A stretch of DNA of 64,000 nt, taken from assembly GCF_004327355.1 (NCBI RefSeq), contig NZ_QJUM01000011.1, positions 1 to 64,000 of the forward strand, in the 5' to 3' direction. Made by a program: the position numbers and the translations under genes. Position 1 is the stretch's first letter, and each line of letters opens with the position of its first letter. A model generated the notes under the pieces. That model ran no database searches and was not told the DNA's origin. It saw only the letters and a list, made by a program, of their open reading frames with translations. Of the stretch, positions 40,977 through 50,497 are shown piece by piece. This DNA is from Phytopseudomonas dryadis (GTDB lineage: Bacteria; Pseudomonadota; Gammaproteobacteria; Pseudomonadales; Pseudomonadaceae).

Positions 40977-41414
40977 TCAATCGGGCAGGATCATGTGCCC
41001 CGACTCGTCCAGCGGCGCGAAGGGGTTGTGGGCCAACTCCCACACATGTCCATCGGGGTCGGCGAAATAACCGGAGTAGCCACCCCAGAAGACCTTCTCC
41101 GGTGCCTTGAGCAGTGTGCCTGCGCAAGCGATGGCGTGGGCCATGGCGGCGTCCACCGCCTCCGGGCTTTCCAGGTTGTGCGCCAGGGTCACGCCGGAAA
41201 AGGCCGGCTTGCCCGGTTGCTCGTCGATGTTCGCGTCCCGGGCCAGTTCATCCCGGGCGAACAGCGCCAGCACGAGCCCCTTGAGCTTGATGAAAACGAT
41301 CTGCTCCTGGGAGGCCGAGGAGCGTTTCCAGCCCAGTCGCTGGTAAAACGCCGCGCTGGCTTGAACGTCGTCGACGCCAAGGGTGATCAGGGAAATGCGT
41401 CGGTCGAAGGACAT
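40977..41414 (-). CDS. VOC family protein (glyoxalase/dioxygenase superfamily)
   Basis: A 145-aa protein with the paired beta-alpha-beta-beta-beta modules of the vicinal oxygen chelate fold. These are SLITLGVDDVQASAAFYQRLGWK at the N-terminus and VFWGGYSGYFADPDGHVWELAHNP at the C-terminus, where the metal-binding Glu would be in WELAHNP. No specific function can be assigned. Confidence 0.85.
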   Translation of the reverse strand: MSFDRRISLITLGVDDVQASAAFYQRLGWKRSSASQEQIVFIKLKGLVLALFARDELARDANIDEQPGKPAFSGVTLAHNLESPEAVDAAMAHAIACAGTLLKAPEKVFWGGYSGYFADPDGHVWELAHNPFAPLDESGHMILPD

Positions 41415-41494
41415 GCCGGTCTCCAGTGATGGGGGCTCTACACGCCCTGGTCATGTCGAGGCCAGGGCCATGGCAACGATGAAGTATCGCACGC

Positions 41495-41583
41495 GTAGGA
41501 GCCCCGACCTCGGGGCGATGCGATGGCAGCCATACAGCGGGATTCGCGGTGCGACCACCCATCGCCGCGGGGGCGCGGCTCCC
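41495..41583. repeat. REP-like inverted pair, family B
   Basis: GTAGGAGCCCCGACCTCGGG is on the left and CCGCGGGGGCGCGGCTCCCAC on the right. It lies downstream of fdhA in the 242-bp gap between fdhA and the VOC gene. Nothing else is recognised in that gap. Confidence 0.8.
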
Positions 41584-41656
41584 ACACACCTGAGCAACGC
41601 CATAGCCGCTTCCGAAACCTGGCAGCGGAGCCGGCTGGCCCCGCTCCCGGCTGGCT

Positions 41657-42856
41657 TCACGCCGCGCTGAACAGCCTGTGCGGGTCGATGACGAATTTCT
41701 TCGGTACGCCGGCATCGAACTCGCCGTAACCCCGTGGCGCATCGTCCAGGCTGATCACCTGCACGCCGACCACCTCGGCGATGTTGATGCGGTCCCACAT
41801 GATCGCCTGCATCAACTGGCGGTTGTACTTCATCACCGGGGTCTGGCCGGTGTGGAAGCTGTGCGACTTGGCCCAGCCCAGGCCGAAACGGATGCTCAGG
41901 CTGCCGATCTTCGCCGCCGCGTCCACCGCGCCCGGGTCTTCGGTGACGTACAGACCGGGAATACCGATCTTGCCGGCGACCCGCACCACGCCCATCAGCG
42001 AGTTGAGCACGGTGGCCGGCGCTTCCTGCTGCGCCCCGGCGTGGCCATGGCCACGGGCCTCGAAGCCCACCGCGTCGACGGCGCAATCCACTTCCGGCTC
42101 GCCCAGCAGGGCGGCGATCTGTTCGTGCAGCGGCGTGTCCTGGGACAGGTCGGCGATCTCGAAGCCCTGGGCCTTGGCGTGCTGCAGGCGGGTCGGGTTG
42201 ACGTCGCCGACGATCACCACCGCCGCACCGAGCAACCGTGCCGAGGCCGCGGCGGCCAGCCCCACCGGGCCGGCGCCGGCGACGTAGACGGTGCTGCCCG
42301 GGCCGACCCCGGCGGTGACCGCGCCGTGGTAACCGGTGGGCAGGATATCGGACAGGCAGGTCAGGTCGCGGATCTTCTCCATGGCCTTGTCGCGATCCGG
42401 CAGTTTCAGCAGGTTGAAGTCGGCATAGGGCACCAGCACATATTCGGCCTGGCCGCCGGTCCAGTCGCCCATGTCGACGTAGCCGTAGGCGCCGCCGGCG
42501 CGCGCCGGGTTGACCGTCAGGCAGACGCCGGTGTGCTGTTCCTTGCAGGAGCGGCAGCGGCCGCAGGCGACGTTGAACGGCACCGACACCAGGTCGCCGA
42601 TCTTCAGGTTCTCGACGTCGCTGCCCTTCTCGACCACCTCGCCGGTGATCTCGTGACCCAGCACCAGGCCGACCTGGGCCGTGGTACGGCCGCGCACCAT
42701 GTGCTGGTCGGAGCCGCAGATATTGGTGGACACCACCTTGAGGATCACCCCGTGCTCGATCTTGCGACCACGCGGGTCCTGCATTTTCGGATAGTCGATC
42801 TTCCGTACCTCGACCTTGCCTGCGCCGAGGTAGACGACACCGCGATTACCGGACAT
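41657..42856 (-). CDS. fdhA: Glutathione-independent formaldehyde dehydrogenase
   Basis: A 399-aa zinc- and NAD-dependent dehydrogenase oxidising formaldehyde to formate. The catalytic zinc ligands lie in STNICGSDQH and GLVLGHEITGEV, and the structural zinc lobe is CGRCRSCKEQHTGVC. The Rossmann motif is VYVAGAGPVGLAAA. Length and the segment AGGAYGYVDMGDWTGGQAEY match Pseudomonas FdhA. In P. aeruginosa it ends the glyA-soxBDAG-purU-fdhA cluster, as here. It removes formaldehyde formed from methyl-group oxidation of betaine/sarcosine. The ATG at 42856 is preceded by GGAGAA. Confidence 0.96.
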   Translation of the reverse strand: MSGNRGVVYLGAGKVEVRKIDYPKMQDPRGRKIEHGVILKVVSTNICGSDQHMVRGRTTAQVGLVLGHEITGEVVEKGSDVENLKIGDLVSVPFNVACGRCRSCKEQHTGVCLTVNPARAGGAYGYVDMGDWTGGQAEYVLVPYADFNLLKLPDRDKAMEKIRDLTCLSDILPTGYHGAVTAGVGPGSTVYVAGAGPVGLAAAASARLLGAAVVIVGDVNPTRLQHAKAQGFEIADLSQDTPLHEQIAALLGEPEVDCAVDAVGFEARGHGHAGAQQEAPATVLNSLMGVVRVAGKIGIPGLYVTEDPGAVDAAAKIGSLSIRFGLGWAKSHSFHTGQTPVMKYNRQLMQAIMWDRINIAEVVGVQVISLDDAPRGYGEFDAGVPKKFVIDPHRLFSAA

Positions 42857-43024
42857 AGCTGTTCTCCTTTCTTGTTGTGGATACAAAGGCGTGGCGGGTG
42901 CCACGCGACCTTGCTCTGGAGTCGTGTCCTGCAAATCGGCGCCCCTCGTCGATCGGGGCAGGACGGGGACGCCGACACTATTGGAAAATCCGGGCCGCTC
43001 GCCGCGGCACCAGCTCCTGCCTTT

Positions 43025-43070
43025 GCTTGTAGCTTGTAGCTTGTAGCTTGTAGCTTGTAGCTTGTAGCTT
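43025..43070. repeat. Heptanucleotide tandem repeat (GCTTGTA)n
   Basis: About six copies of GCTTGTA lie just past the purU stop, in the 223-bp purU-fdhA gap. The same 7-mer occurs in short form at 9864-9886. Confidence 0.95.
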
Positions 43071-43079
43071 ACGGCTGCT

Positions 43080-43937
43080 TCACAGCACCACCGTGCGATT
43101 GGCGTTGAGAAAGACGCGGCGCTCGATGTGATAGCCCACCGCCTTGGCCAGCGTCAGGCATTCGATGTCGCGCCCCTTGGCGATCAGATCTTCAGGGTAG
43201 TGGGCATGGTCCACGGCTTCCACACCCTGGGCGATGATCGGCCCCTCATCGAGGTCGTTGTTGATGTAGTGGGCCGTGGCGCCGACCATCTTCACGCCCT
43301 TCTGGTAGGCCTGGTGGTAGGGCTTGGCGCCCTTGAAGCCGGGCAGCAGCGAGTGGTGGATGTTGATCGCCCAGCCATCCAGGCGCTGGCACAGCTCGGG
43401 CGACAGCACCTGCATGTAACGGGCGAGGATCACCAGTTCGGCGCCGCTCTGCTCGATCACCTGCAGCACCTGGCGCTCCTGGGCCGGCTTGTCGCGGGGG
43501 TCCAGCGGGAAATGGTGATAGGCGATGCCGTGCCAGCGCGCCAGTGGCTCGAGGTCGGGATGGTTGGACACCACCGCGACCACGTCCATGGCCAGGTGGC
43601 CGATGCGCTGGCGGTAGAGCAGGTCGTTCAGGCAATGGTCGGACTTGGACACCATGATCACCACCTTGGCGCGATAGCCCGGTGGCGTCAGCTCGGTGTG
43701 CATGGCGAAGGCCCGGGTACGTTCCTGCAGGCCCTGCTTGAAGCTGTCCTCGGCGAAGCCGTCGCGGGCGCGGAATTCGACCCGGATGAAGAAGCGCCCG
43801 GACAGGCGGTCATCGAAGCTGTGGTGCTCGGTGACGTAGCAGCCCTGCTCGAACAGGTAGCGGGTCACCACGTCGACGGTGCCCAGCATGCTGGGACAGT
43901 GCGCGGTGAGAATCCAGGTGTCGGGGGTGCGGCTCAT
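43080..43937 (-). CDS. purU: Formyltetrahydrofolate deformylase
   Basis: A 285-aa hydrolase that frees formate from 10-formyl-THF, balancing one-carbon pools. The N-terminal ACT domain (residues ~8-85: ILTAHCPSMLGTVDVVTRYL) is followed by a formyltransferase-type catalytic domain. Active-site residues lie in NIHHSLLPGFKGAKPYHQAY and the catalytic aspartate in NNDLDEGPIIAQ. It is separated from soxG by a repeat-filled 388-bp gap. Confidence 0.96.
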   Translation of the reverse strand: MSRTPDTWILTAHCPSMLGTVDVVTRYLFEQGCYVTEHHSFDDRLSGRFFIRVEFRARDGFAEDSFKQGLQERTRAFAMHTELTPPGYRAKVVIMVSKSDHCLNDLLYRQRIGHLAMDVVAVVSNHPDLEPLARWHGIAYHHFPLDPRDKPAQERQVLQVIEQSGAELVILARYMQVLSPELCQRLDGWAINIHHSLLPGFKGAKPYHQAYQKGVKMVGATAHYINNDLDEGPIIAQGVEAVDHAHYPEDLIAKGRDIECLTLAKAVGYHIERRVFLNANRTVVL

Positions 43938-43961
43938 GACAAACTCCGATGATGTTCACCC

Positions 43962-44070
43962 CTCTCCCCCCGGGAGAGGGGCCGGGGGTGAGGGTTCTCT
44001 GGGCTGGTTCGGTTTCATGCTCAGGCTGCTGGATCTTCCCCCTCACCCCAACCCTCTCCCGGCGGGAGAG
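43962..44070. repeat. CTCTCCC/GGGAGAGGG inverted repeat pair; gap 43938-44325
   Basis: CCCCTCTCCCCCCGGGAGAGG and CTCTCCCGGCGGGAGAGGG flank a short spacer. The same 388-bp soxG-purU gap also has a partial GTAGGGTGGGTC palindrome (44155-44190) and a complete family C palindrome (44226-44275). The repeats would all be transcribed within the sox operon mRNA. Confidence 0.8.
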
Positions 44071-44225
44071 GGAGCTGATCGCGATGCGACCTGAAAGCTC
44101 TGTACCGATCAAGCGCTTCCGGCATCGACCGCCAATCCGTACTCGCCGCCGACCGTAGGGTGGGTCACGCTTCACCGACCCACCGAGCGGTGCCACGGTG
44201 GACGAAAAGAGCGCCAGCAGACAGG

Positions 44226-44275
44226 GTAGGATGGGTGAAACCCATCAATTGCCGATGGGTTGCACCCATCCTACG
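44226..44275. repeat. Family C palindrome (GTAGGATGGGTG...CACCCATCCTAC)
   Basis: GTAGGATGGGTGAAACCCATC pairs with GATGGGTTGCACCCATCCTAC around AATTGCC. Further copies are at 50498-50549 (complete) and 52111-52152 (left half only). All three lie in gaps of the glyA-sox-purU cluster. Confidence 0.9.
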
Positions 44276-44325
44276 AATGCCTGCTATGGCCTTGAGATCC
44301 CGCCGTTCATACCGAAACGAGCAGC

Positions 44326-44961
44326 CTAGGCCTCGACCGCCAACCCGTACTCGCCGCTGGCGTCCTGCAGCCAGGCCCAGATGTAGTCGCTGAAGCTGCG
44401 CCGCACCAGCAGTTCCCAGGTGTCTTCGCCGGTGTGGCGGATGTACAGCTGGGTCTTGGCGAACGCGCTGCCGATCGCCTTGCCCACCGGGAACTGGCTG
44501 GGGTGCACGTCGTAGGGCGTGGACTTCATCAGCACCTCGCGCACCCTGGGGCCGCTGAGTTCGAGCAGGGTCTGGCCGCCGCTGACGTTGACCACCTGGA
44601 TGTGCTGGCCGGCCAGTGCCTCGCGCAGCGCCTGCTCGGTGGCGAGCTCTTCGCCGCCTGGCACGATGAGCAGGAACTCGTCCGGGCCCATCCACTGCAG
44701 CGAGCGTTCGCCCTTGGCCACCAGCCCGAGCGCCACCGGCAATTCCAGGCCCAGGGCCTTGTGCACGCCTTCGGCGAAGGCCGGGTCCCTGCCGTCGCCA
44801 CGCAGGGTCAGATGGCCCAGGAGTTTCTTCTCGCGCAGGGTCACGCCCGCGCCGGCCTTGCCCTTGCCGGCCAGTTCGTGGAAGCCGGCGTGATGCAGCG
44901 GCGATTCGGCCTTGATGCCGAGATCGTCCGGGCGCTGCTGATAGACGTTTGCTGCTGTCAT
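44326..44961 (-). CDS. soxG: Sarcosine oxidase gamma subunit
   Basis: A 211-aa subunit of heterotetrameric sarcosine oxidase, related to the GcvT fold. The sequence contains LGLVAKGERSLQWMGPDEFLLIVPGGEE-type segments (RSLQWMGPDEFLLIVPGG) and ends FSDYIWAWLQDASGEYGLA. It lies 68 bp after soxA. The gap contains a small GGGTGGAG/CTCCACCC hairpin at 44981-45000. Confidence 0.94.
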   Translation of the reverse strand: MTAANVYQQRPDDLGIKAESPLHHAGFHELAGKGKAGAGVTLREKKLLGHLTLRGDGRDPAFAEGVHKALGLELPVALGLVAKGERSLQWMGPDEFLLIVPGGEELATEQALREALAGQHIQVVNVSGGQTLLELSGPRVREVLMKSTPYDVHPSQFPVGKAIGSAFAKTQLYIRHTGEDTWELLVRRSFSDYIWAWLQDASGEYGLAVEA

Positions 44962-45029
44962 GTCGTCTGTCCTTCATAACGGGTGGAGCCTGCTCCACCC
45001 TGCTTGTACTTGTGGCTTGTCGCTGCCGG

Positions 45030-48000
45030 TTAGACCACGTTCTGCCGTTCGCCTTGCGGGTCGTAGAACACCGAGCTGACGATTTCTGCCTCGATCAGCT
45101 TGCCGTCGCGACAGGGCGCGTAGACCTTCTCGCCCATGCGCCCCAGGCCGCCCTTGACCAGCGCCAGGGCGATGCCATGACCGAGGGTCGGACTCATGTA
45201 GCTGGAGGTGACGTGCCCGGCCGTGGGCACCGGCTTCGGGTGCTTGGGATCGAACACCACCTGGGTGCCTTCGGGCAGCATGTCGCCCGGGTTCAGCGGT
45301 TTCAGGCCGACCAGTTGCTTGCGCTCTTCCTTGAGGGTGTCCTCGCGGTTCATGCCGCGCCAGCCGATCCAGGAGAACGGCTTGGTCTTGCCCACCGCCC
45401 AGCCCATGTTCAGGTCGAAGGGGGTGACCGTGGAATCGGTGTCCTGGCCAACGATGATGAAACCCTTCTCGGCGCGCAGCACGTGCATGGTCTCGGTGCC
45501 GTACGGGGTCAGGTCGTATGGCTTGCCCGCCGCGGCGATCGCCTCCAGCACGCCCATGGCGTAGTCGGCCTGGATGTTCACCTCGTAGCTCAGCTCGCCG
45601 GTGAAGGAGATGCGGAACACCCGGGCCGGCACGCCGGCGACCTTGCCTTCCTGCCAGGTCATGAACGGGAAGGCCTCCGCCGACAGGTCGATGTCGGTGA
45701 CCTCGGCCAACAGCTTGCGGCTGTTCGGCCCGGACAGGGTCAGGGTCGCCCAGTGGTCGGTGACCGAGGTGAAGTACACCTTCAGCTCCGGCCATTCGGT
45801 CTGGTGGTACAGCTCCAGCCATTGCAGCACGCGGGCGGCACCGCCGGTGGTGGTGGTCATCAGGAAGTGGTTGTCGGCCAGGCAGGCGGTGACGCCGTCG
45901 TCGAAGACCATGCCGTCTTCCTTGCACATCAGGCCGTAACGGGCCTTGCCCACGTCGAGCTTGGTCCAGGCGTTGGTGTACACGCGGTTGAGGAACTCGC
46001 GGGCATCCGGCCCCTGGATATCGATCTTGCCCAGGGTCGAGGCATCGAGCAGGCCGACGCTGGCGCGCACCGCCTTGCACTCGCGGGCGACGGCGGCGTG
46101 CAGGTCCTCGCCGGGTTTCGGGAAGTACCAGGGGCGCTTCCACTGGCCGACGTCCTCGAACTCGGCGCCCTGCTGCTCGTGCCAGGCCTGCAGCGCGGTA
46201 TAGCGCTTGGGCTCGAACAGCGCCCCGGCGTTGCGCCCGGCGATGGCGCCGAAGGACACCGGCGTGTAGTTGGGACGGAACATGGTGGTGCCCATCTGCG
46301 GGATGCTCACGCCCAGGGCGCGGGCGGCGATGGCCAGACCGTTGATATTGCCCAGCTTGCCCTGGTCGGTGCCGAAGCCCAGCGCGGTGTAGCGCTTGAC
46401 GTGCTCGACCGACTCGAAGCCCTCGCGCACGGCCAGTTCGATGCCGGCGGCGGTGACGTCGTTCTGCAGGTCGACGAACTGCTTCGGCGCCCGCGCCGTG
46501 GGCTTGTCGTGGGGCACCTGGTACAGCGCGATGGGCGCCTCCTCGATGCGCTTCTCGGCCCGCGGCAGCTCGCCGCTGACCGCCTGGTAACCAGACTCGG
46601 CCGCCGCCTGGGCGCCCGCCTCGAAACCATCGGCGAGGACGTCGCCGAGCTTGAACACGCCGTTCACCGCACCGGCGCAGAGCCGCGCCTGCAGGCCCAG
46701 GCCATCACCGGGGACGAAGCCGAGAATGTCGTCCCGCCAGGTCGGCCGGCCGCCCAGGTGCGAGGCCAGGTGCACCACCGGGCTGTAGCCGCCGGAGCTG
46801 GCGACCAGGTCGCAGTCGAGCCACTCGCCGGGGCTGGTGACCTTGAACGAAACCGGATCGATGGCCGCGACCCGGGCCGACTCGACCCGCTTGCCGCCCT
46901 TGACGTCGAGCACCGAGCTGCCGGTCAGCACGCGCACGCCACGGGCGCGCGCCTCCTCCACCCAGCTGCCGCGCGGATTGCTGCGCGCATCGGCGATGGC
47001 CACCACCTTGAGGCCGGCATCCAGCCAGTCGAGGGCGGTCTTGTAGGCGTAGTCGTTGGTGGTGGCCAGCAGCAGCTTGCTGCCCGGCGCCACGCCGTAA
47101 CGGCGCACATAGGTCGATACCGCACCGGCGAGCATGTTGCCCGGCACATCGTTGTTGCCGTACACCAGCGGCCGCTCGTGGGCGCCGACCGCCAGCACCA
47201 CACGCCGAGCCCGCACCCGGTGCAGGCGCTGCCGGGCCGGACGCACGAACGGCCCCATTGGCGCGCTGTCGCCAAGGTGATCGGTGCAGCGTTCGTGAAT
47301 GGTCAGGAAGTTGTGGTCGTGGTAGCCGTTGACCGTGGCCCGCGGCAGCAGCAGCACCTCGGGGAAGGTCTGCAGCTCGGCCACCACCTTGGCCACCCAG
47401 TCGGCGGCGGGCATGCCATCGAGCTGCTCGCGGGTATCGAGCAGACTGCCGCCGAACTCTTCCTGCTCGTCGGCGACGATCACCCGCGCGCCACTGCGCG
47501 CCGCCGCCAGGGCGGCGGCCAGGCCGGCGGGGCCGGCGCCGACCACCAGCACGTCGCAGTGACGGTTCATCTGGTCGTAGACGTCCGGGTCGACCTCGGT
47601 GGGCGCACGGCCCAGGCCGGCGGCCTTGCGGATGTACTTCTCGTAGGTGAGCCACATGTTCTGCGGGTACATGAAGGTCTTGTAGTAGAACCCCGGCGGC
47701 ATCATCTTGCCGCCGACCTTGCCGAGAATCCCCATCAGGTCGGTGTTCACGCTCGGCCAGCCATTGGTGCTGCTGGCCACCAGATCGGGATACAGCGCCT
47801 GCTGGGTGGCGCGCACGTTGGGGACCTGGGTATCCGGGCGGGCGCCGATCTGCAGCACGGCGTTGGGTTCCTCGGCGCCGGCGGCGACGATGCCGCGCGG
47901 ACGCGAGTACTTGAAGCTGCGGCCGATGACGTCGACGCCGTTGGCCAGCAACGCGGCGGCCAGGGTGTCACCGGCGTAGCCCTGGTAGGACTGGCCGTTG

Positions 48001-48068
48001 AAGGTGAAGCTCAGCGGCTGACTGCGGTCGATACGGCCACCGCTGGCAAGACGATTGATCTGGCTCAT
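45030..48068 (-). CDS. soxA: Sarcosine oxidase alpha subunit
   Basis: A 1012-aa subunit. The N-terminal ferredoxin-like fold (residues ~15-95, GDTLAAALLANGVDVIGRSFKYSRPRG in pieces) is followed by a FAD/NAD-binding oxidoreductase domain (CDVLVVGAGPAGLAAALAA near residue 168). The C-terminal GcvT/aminomethyltransferase-like half (~600-1012) transfers the oxidised methyl group to tetrahydrofolate. With SoxB, D and G it converts sarcosine to glycine. It overlaps soxD by 4 bp. The longer open frame upstream of 48068 lies inside soxD. Confidence 0.96.
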   Translation of the reverse strand: MSQINRLASGGRIDRSQPLSFTFNGQSYQGYAGDTLAAALLANGVDVIGRSFKYSRPRGIVAAGAEEPNAVLQIGARPDTQVPNVRATQQALYPDLVASSTNGWPSVNTDLMGILGKVGGKMMPPGFYYKTFMYPQNMWLTYEKYIRKAAGLGRAPTEVDPDVYDQMNRHCDVLVVGAGPAGLAAALAAARSGARVIVADEQEEFGGSLLDTREQLDGMPAADWVAKVVAELQTFPEVLLLPRATVNGYHDHNFLTIHERCTDHLGDSAPMGPFVRPARQRLHRVRARRVVLAVGAHERPLVYGNNDVPGNMLAGAVSTYVRRYGVAPGSKLLLATTNDYAYKTALDWLDAGLKVVAIADARSNPRGSWVEEARARGVRVLTGSSVLDVKGGKRVESARVAAIDPVSFKVTSPGEWLDCDLVASSGGYSPVVHLASHLGGRPTWRDDILGFVPGDGLGLQARLCAGAVNGVFKLGDVLADGFEAGAQAAAESGYQAVSGELPRAEKRIEEAPIALYQVPHDKPTARAPKQFVDLQNDVTAAGIELAVREGFESVEHVKRYTALGFGTDQGKLGNINGLAIAARALGVSIPQMGTTMFRPNYTPVSFGAIAGRNAGALFEPKRYTALQAWHEQQGAEFEDVGQWKRPWYFPKPGEDLHAAVARECKAVRASVGLLDASTLGKIDIQGPDAREFLNRVYTNAWTKLDVGKARYGLMCKEDGMVFDDGVTACLADNHFLMTTTTGGAARVLQWLELYHQTEWPELKVYFTSVTDHWATLTLSGPNSRKLLAEVTDIDLSAEAFPFMTWQEGKVAGVPARVFRISFTGELSYEVNIQADYAMGVLEAIAAAGKPYDLTPYGTETMHVLRAEKGFIIVGQDTDSTVTPFDLNMGWAVGKTKPFSWIGWRGMNREDTLKEERKQLVGLKPLNPGDMLPEGTQVVFDPKHPKPVPTAGHVTSSYMSPTLGHGIALALVKGGLGRMGEKVYAPCRDGKLIEAEIVSSVFYDPQGERQNVV

Positions 48069-48388
48069 GCCGTGGCTCCTTGCGCCAATGGCTGGGGTTC
48101 GCTGATGGCTTCGGTGACGCTGGGTTTCTCGCCGATCTTGTAGGTCTCGAGAATCGCGTAGCTGACCGTGTGCCGGGTGGCGTTGAAATACTTGCGGCAA
48201 CCGGCGGCGTGCAGCCACAGCTCATGGCGCAGCCCGCGCGGGTTGTCGCGGAACCACATGTACTCGCCCCATTCGGCGTCGCTGCAGGCGGCCGGATCCA
48301 GCGGGCGCGGGATATGGGCCTGCCCGGCCGGACTGAATTCCTCTTCGGCGCGGTGTTCCCCGCAGTGCGGGCAGAAGATGTGCAGCAT
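48065..48388 (-). CDS. soxD: Sarcosine oxidase delta subunit
   Basis: A 107-aa zinc-binding subunit. The N-terminal MLHIFCPHCGEHRAEEEF carries the Cys-x2-Cys-x-x-His zinc ligands, with a further Cys in HAAGCRKYFNATR. The WGEYMWFRDNPRG segment is conserved in the family. It lies downstream of soxB, from which it is separated by an unusual 814-bp repeat array. Confidence 0.95.
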   Translation of the reverse strand: MLHIFCPHCGEHRAEEEFSPAGQAHIPRPLDPAACSDAEWGEYMWFRDNPRGLRHELWLHAAGCRKYFNATRHTVSYAILETYKIGEKPSVTEAISEPQPLAQGATA

Positions 48389-48442
48389 GGTTGGAGCCTC
48401 CGGTGAATCTCGTTACCTGCTCGAATCGTCGAGAAGGGCTCA

Positions 48443-49203
48443 TTCCACTCCCTCTCCCCCCGGGAGAGGGTTGGGGAGAGGGGGCTCCTGGGCCAATCGT
48501 GGCGTCTGGAACAACCCTCTCCCGCCCTTCGGGCACCCTCTCCCGGAGGGAGAGGGGCATCGGTTGTTGCGCTGCGCGCAACCTTTCAAGGAACCACTTA
48601 TTCCACTCCCTCTCCCTCGGGGAGAGGGGCTCCTCGGCCAATCGTGGCGCCTGGAACAGCCCTCACCCGCCCTTCGGGCACCCTCTCCCGGAGGGAGAGG
48701 GGCATCAGTTGTCGCGCTACGCGCGACCTTTCAAGGAACCACTTATTCCACTCCCTCTCCTTCCGGGAGAGGGTTGGGGAGAGGGGCTCCTGGGCCAATC
48801 GTGGCGCCTGGAACAACCCTCTCCCGCCCTTCGGGCACCCTCTCCCGGAGGGAGAGGGGCATCGGTTGTCGCGCTGCGCGCGACCTTTCAAGGAACCACT
48901 TATTCCACTCCCTCTCCCTCCGGGAGAGGGCTGGGGAGAGGGATGTCCTGGCGAATCGCGTCGTCTGGAACAACCCTCTCCCGCCCTTCGGGCACCCTCT
49001 CCCGGTGGGAGAGGGGCATCAGTTGTTGCGCTGCGCGCGACCTTTCAAGGAACCACTTATTCCACTCCCTCTCCCTCCGGGAGAGGGTTGGGGAGAGGGG
49101 GCTCCTGGGCCAATCGTGGCGCCTGGAACAACCCTCTCCCGCCCTTCGGGCACCCTCTCCCGGAGGGAGAGGGGCATCGGTTGTTGCGCTGCGCGCAACC
49201 TTT
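48443..49203. repeat. Five-copy ~150-bp minisatellite inside the sox operon
   Basis: Units start TTCCACTCCCTCTCC at 48443, 48601, 48746, 48903 and 49060, giving lengths 158, 145, 157, 157 and ~144 bp. Each contains two CTCTCCC...GGGAGAGGG hairpins, the word CCAATCGTGGCGCCTGGAAC, and ends CGCGCAACCTTTCAAGGAACCACTTA. The last unit runs into the soxB stop codon (TAA, 49203-49205). The array fills the 814-bp soxB-soxD gap and would be transcribed in the operon. Long open frames through it are by-products of period and composition. Confidence 0.95.
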
Positions 49204-50453
49204 TAATGTGCGACCGCGGCGGCGCCGTGTTCGTCCACCAGGGCGCCGGTGTGGAAGCGCTCGATGGAGAACGGCTTGGCCAGCGGGTGCGGCTCGCCCT
49301 TGGCCAGGGTCGCGGCGAACACGTGGCCCGAACCGGGCGTGGCCTTGAACCCGCCGGTACCCCAGCCGCAGTTGATGAACAGGTTCTTCACCGGCGTGCT
49401 GCCGATGATCGGGCAGGCATCCGGCGTGGTGTCGACGATGCCGCCCCACTGGCGGTTCATGCGCACCCTTGAGAGCACCGGGAACATCTCGACGATGGCC
49501 TGGATGGTGTGCTCGATGATCGGGTAGGAACCGCGCTGACCGTAGCCGACCCAGCCGTCGATGCCGGCGCCGATGACCAGGTCGCCCTTGTCCGACTGGC
49601 TGATGTAGCCATGCACGGCGTTGGACATGATCACGCTGTGGATGATCGGCTTGATCGGCTCGGACACCAGGGCCTGCAGCGGGTGGGACTCCAGCGGCAG
49701 ACGGAAGCCGGCCTTGGCCGCCAGCGGCCCGGTGCTGCCGGCCACGACCATGCCGACACGCTTGGCGCCGATGAAGCCCTTGTTGGTCTCCACGCCGATC
49801 ACCGCGCCGTCCTGCTTGCGGAAGCCGGTGACCTCGGTCTGCTGGATCAGGTCCACGCCGAGGGCGTCGGCGGCGCGCGCGTAGCCCCAGGCCACGGCAT
49901 CGTGACGGGCATTGCCGGCGCGCCGCTGCACCGAGGCGCCGAGCACCGGGAAGCGGGTGTTCCTGCTGCAGTCGAGGTAAGGAATCTCTTCGGCCACCTG
50001 GCGGGTGTCGAGCAACTCGTTGTCGATGCCGTTGAGCAGGTTGGCGCTGACCAGCCGCTCGGCGTCACGCAGATCCTGCAGGGTGTGGCACAGGTGGTAG
50101 CAGCCGCGCTGGGAGAACATGACGTTGTAGTTCAGGTCCTGGGACAGGCCCTCCCACAACTTCATGGCGTGCTCGTACAGCGCCGAGGATTCGTCCAGCA
50201 GGTAGTTGGAACGCACGATGGTGGTGTTGCGCGCGGTGTTGCCGCCGCCCAGCCAGCCCTTCTCGATCACGGCGATGTTCTTGATGCCATGCACCTTGGC
50301 CAGATAATAGGCGGTGGCCAGGCCGTGCCCGCCGCCACCGACGATGACCACGTCGTACGCCGGCTTGGGCGTCGGGTTGCGCCACATGCGCTGCCAGTTC
50401 TCGTGGTGGCTGAAGGAATGCTTGAACAGGCCGAAGCCGGAATAGCGCTGCAT
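49203..50453 (-). CDS. soxB: Sarcosine oxidase beta subunit
   Basis: A 416-aa flavin subunit of the DadA/MSOX family that oxidises sarcosine. FAD binds at YDVVIVGGGGHGLATAYYLAK (near residue 32) and GWLGGGNTARNTTIVRSNY. The C-terminal segment NCGWGTGGFKATPGSGHVFA is the family's flavin/substrate pocket. The next subunit gene (soxD) is separated by the minisatellite. glyA is upstream, 132 bp away, with a family C palindrome between. Confidence 0.96.
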   Translation of the reverse strand: MQRYSGFGLFKHSFSHHENWQRMWRNPTPKPAYDVVIVGGGGHGLATAYYLAKVHGIKNIAVIEKGWLGGGNTARNTTIVRSNYLLDESSALYEHAMKLWEGLSQDLNYNVMFSQRGCYHLCHTLQDLRDAERLVSANLLNGIDNELLDTRQVAEEIPYLDCSRNTRFPVLGASVQRRAGNARHDAVAWGYARAADALGVDLIQQTEVTGFRKQDGAVIGVETNKGFIGAKRVGMVVAGSTGPLAAKAGFRLPLESHPLQALVSEPIKPIIHSVIMSNAVHGYISQSDKGDLVIGAGIDGWVGYGQRGSYPIIEHTIQAIVEMFPVLSRVRMNRQWGGIVDTTPDACPIIGSTPVKNLFINCGWGTGGFKATPGSGHVFAATLAKGEPHPLAKPFSIERFHTGALVDEHGAAAVAH

Positions 50454-50497
50454 GGGGGACTCCTGAATTCTGCTTGCATGTAGGAGCGCGCCTGAAC

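Noticed and set aside
44949..48143. A 1064-aa plus-strand open frame opposite soxA
   Set aside because: It is an antisense shadow of soxA, with no start signal and no recognisable domain.
48443..49203. CRISPR array
   Set aside because: Units are ~150 bp, contiguous and similar throughout. There are no short repeats with unique spacers and no cas genes.
48168..49472. Long plus-strand open frames running through the sox minisatellite
   Set aside because: They arise because the repeat lacks stops in some frames. The translations are Pro/Gly/Arg repeats of the array itself.
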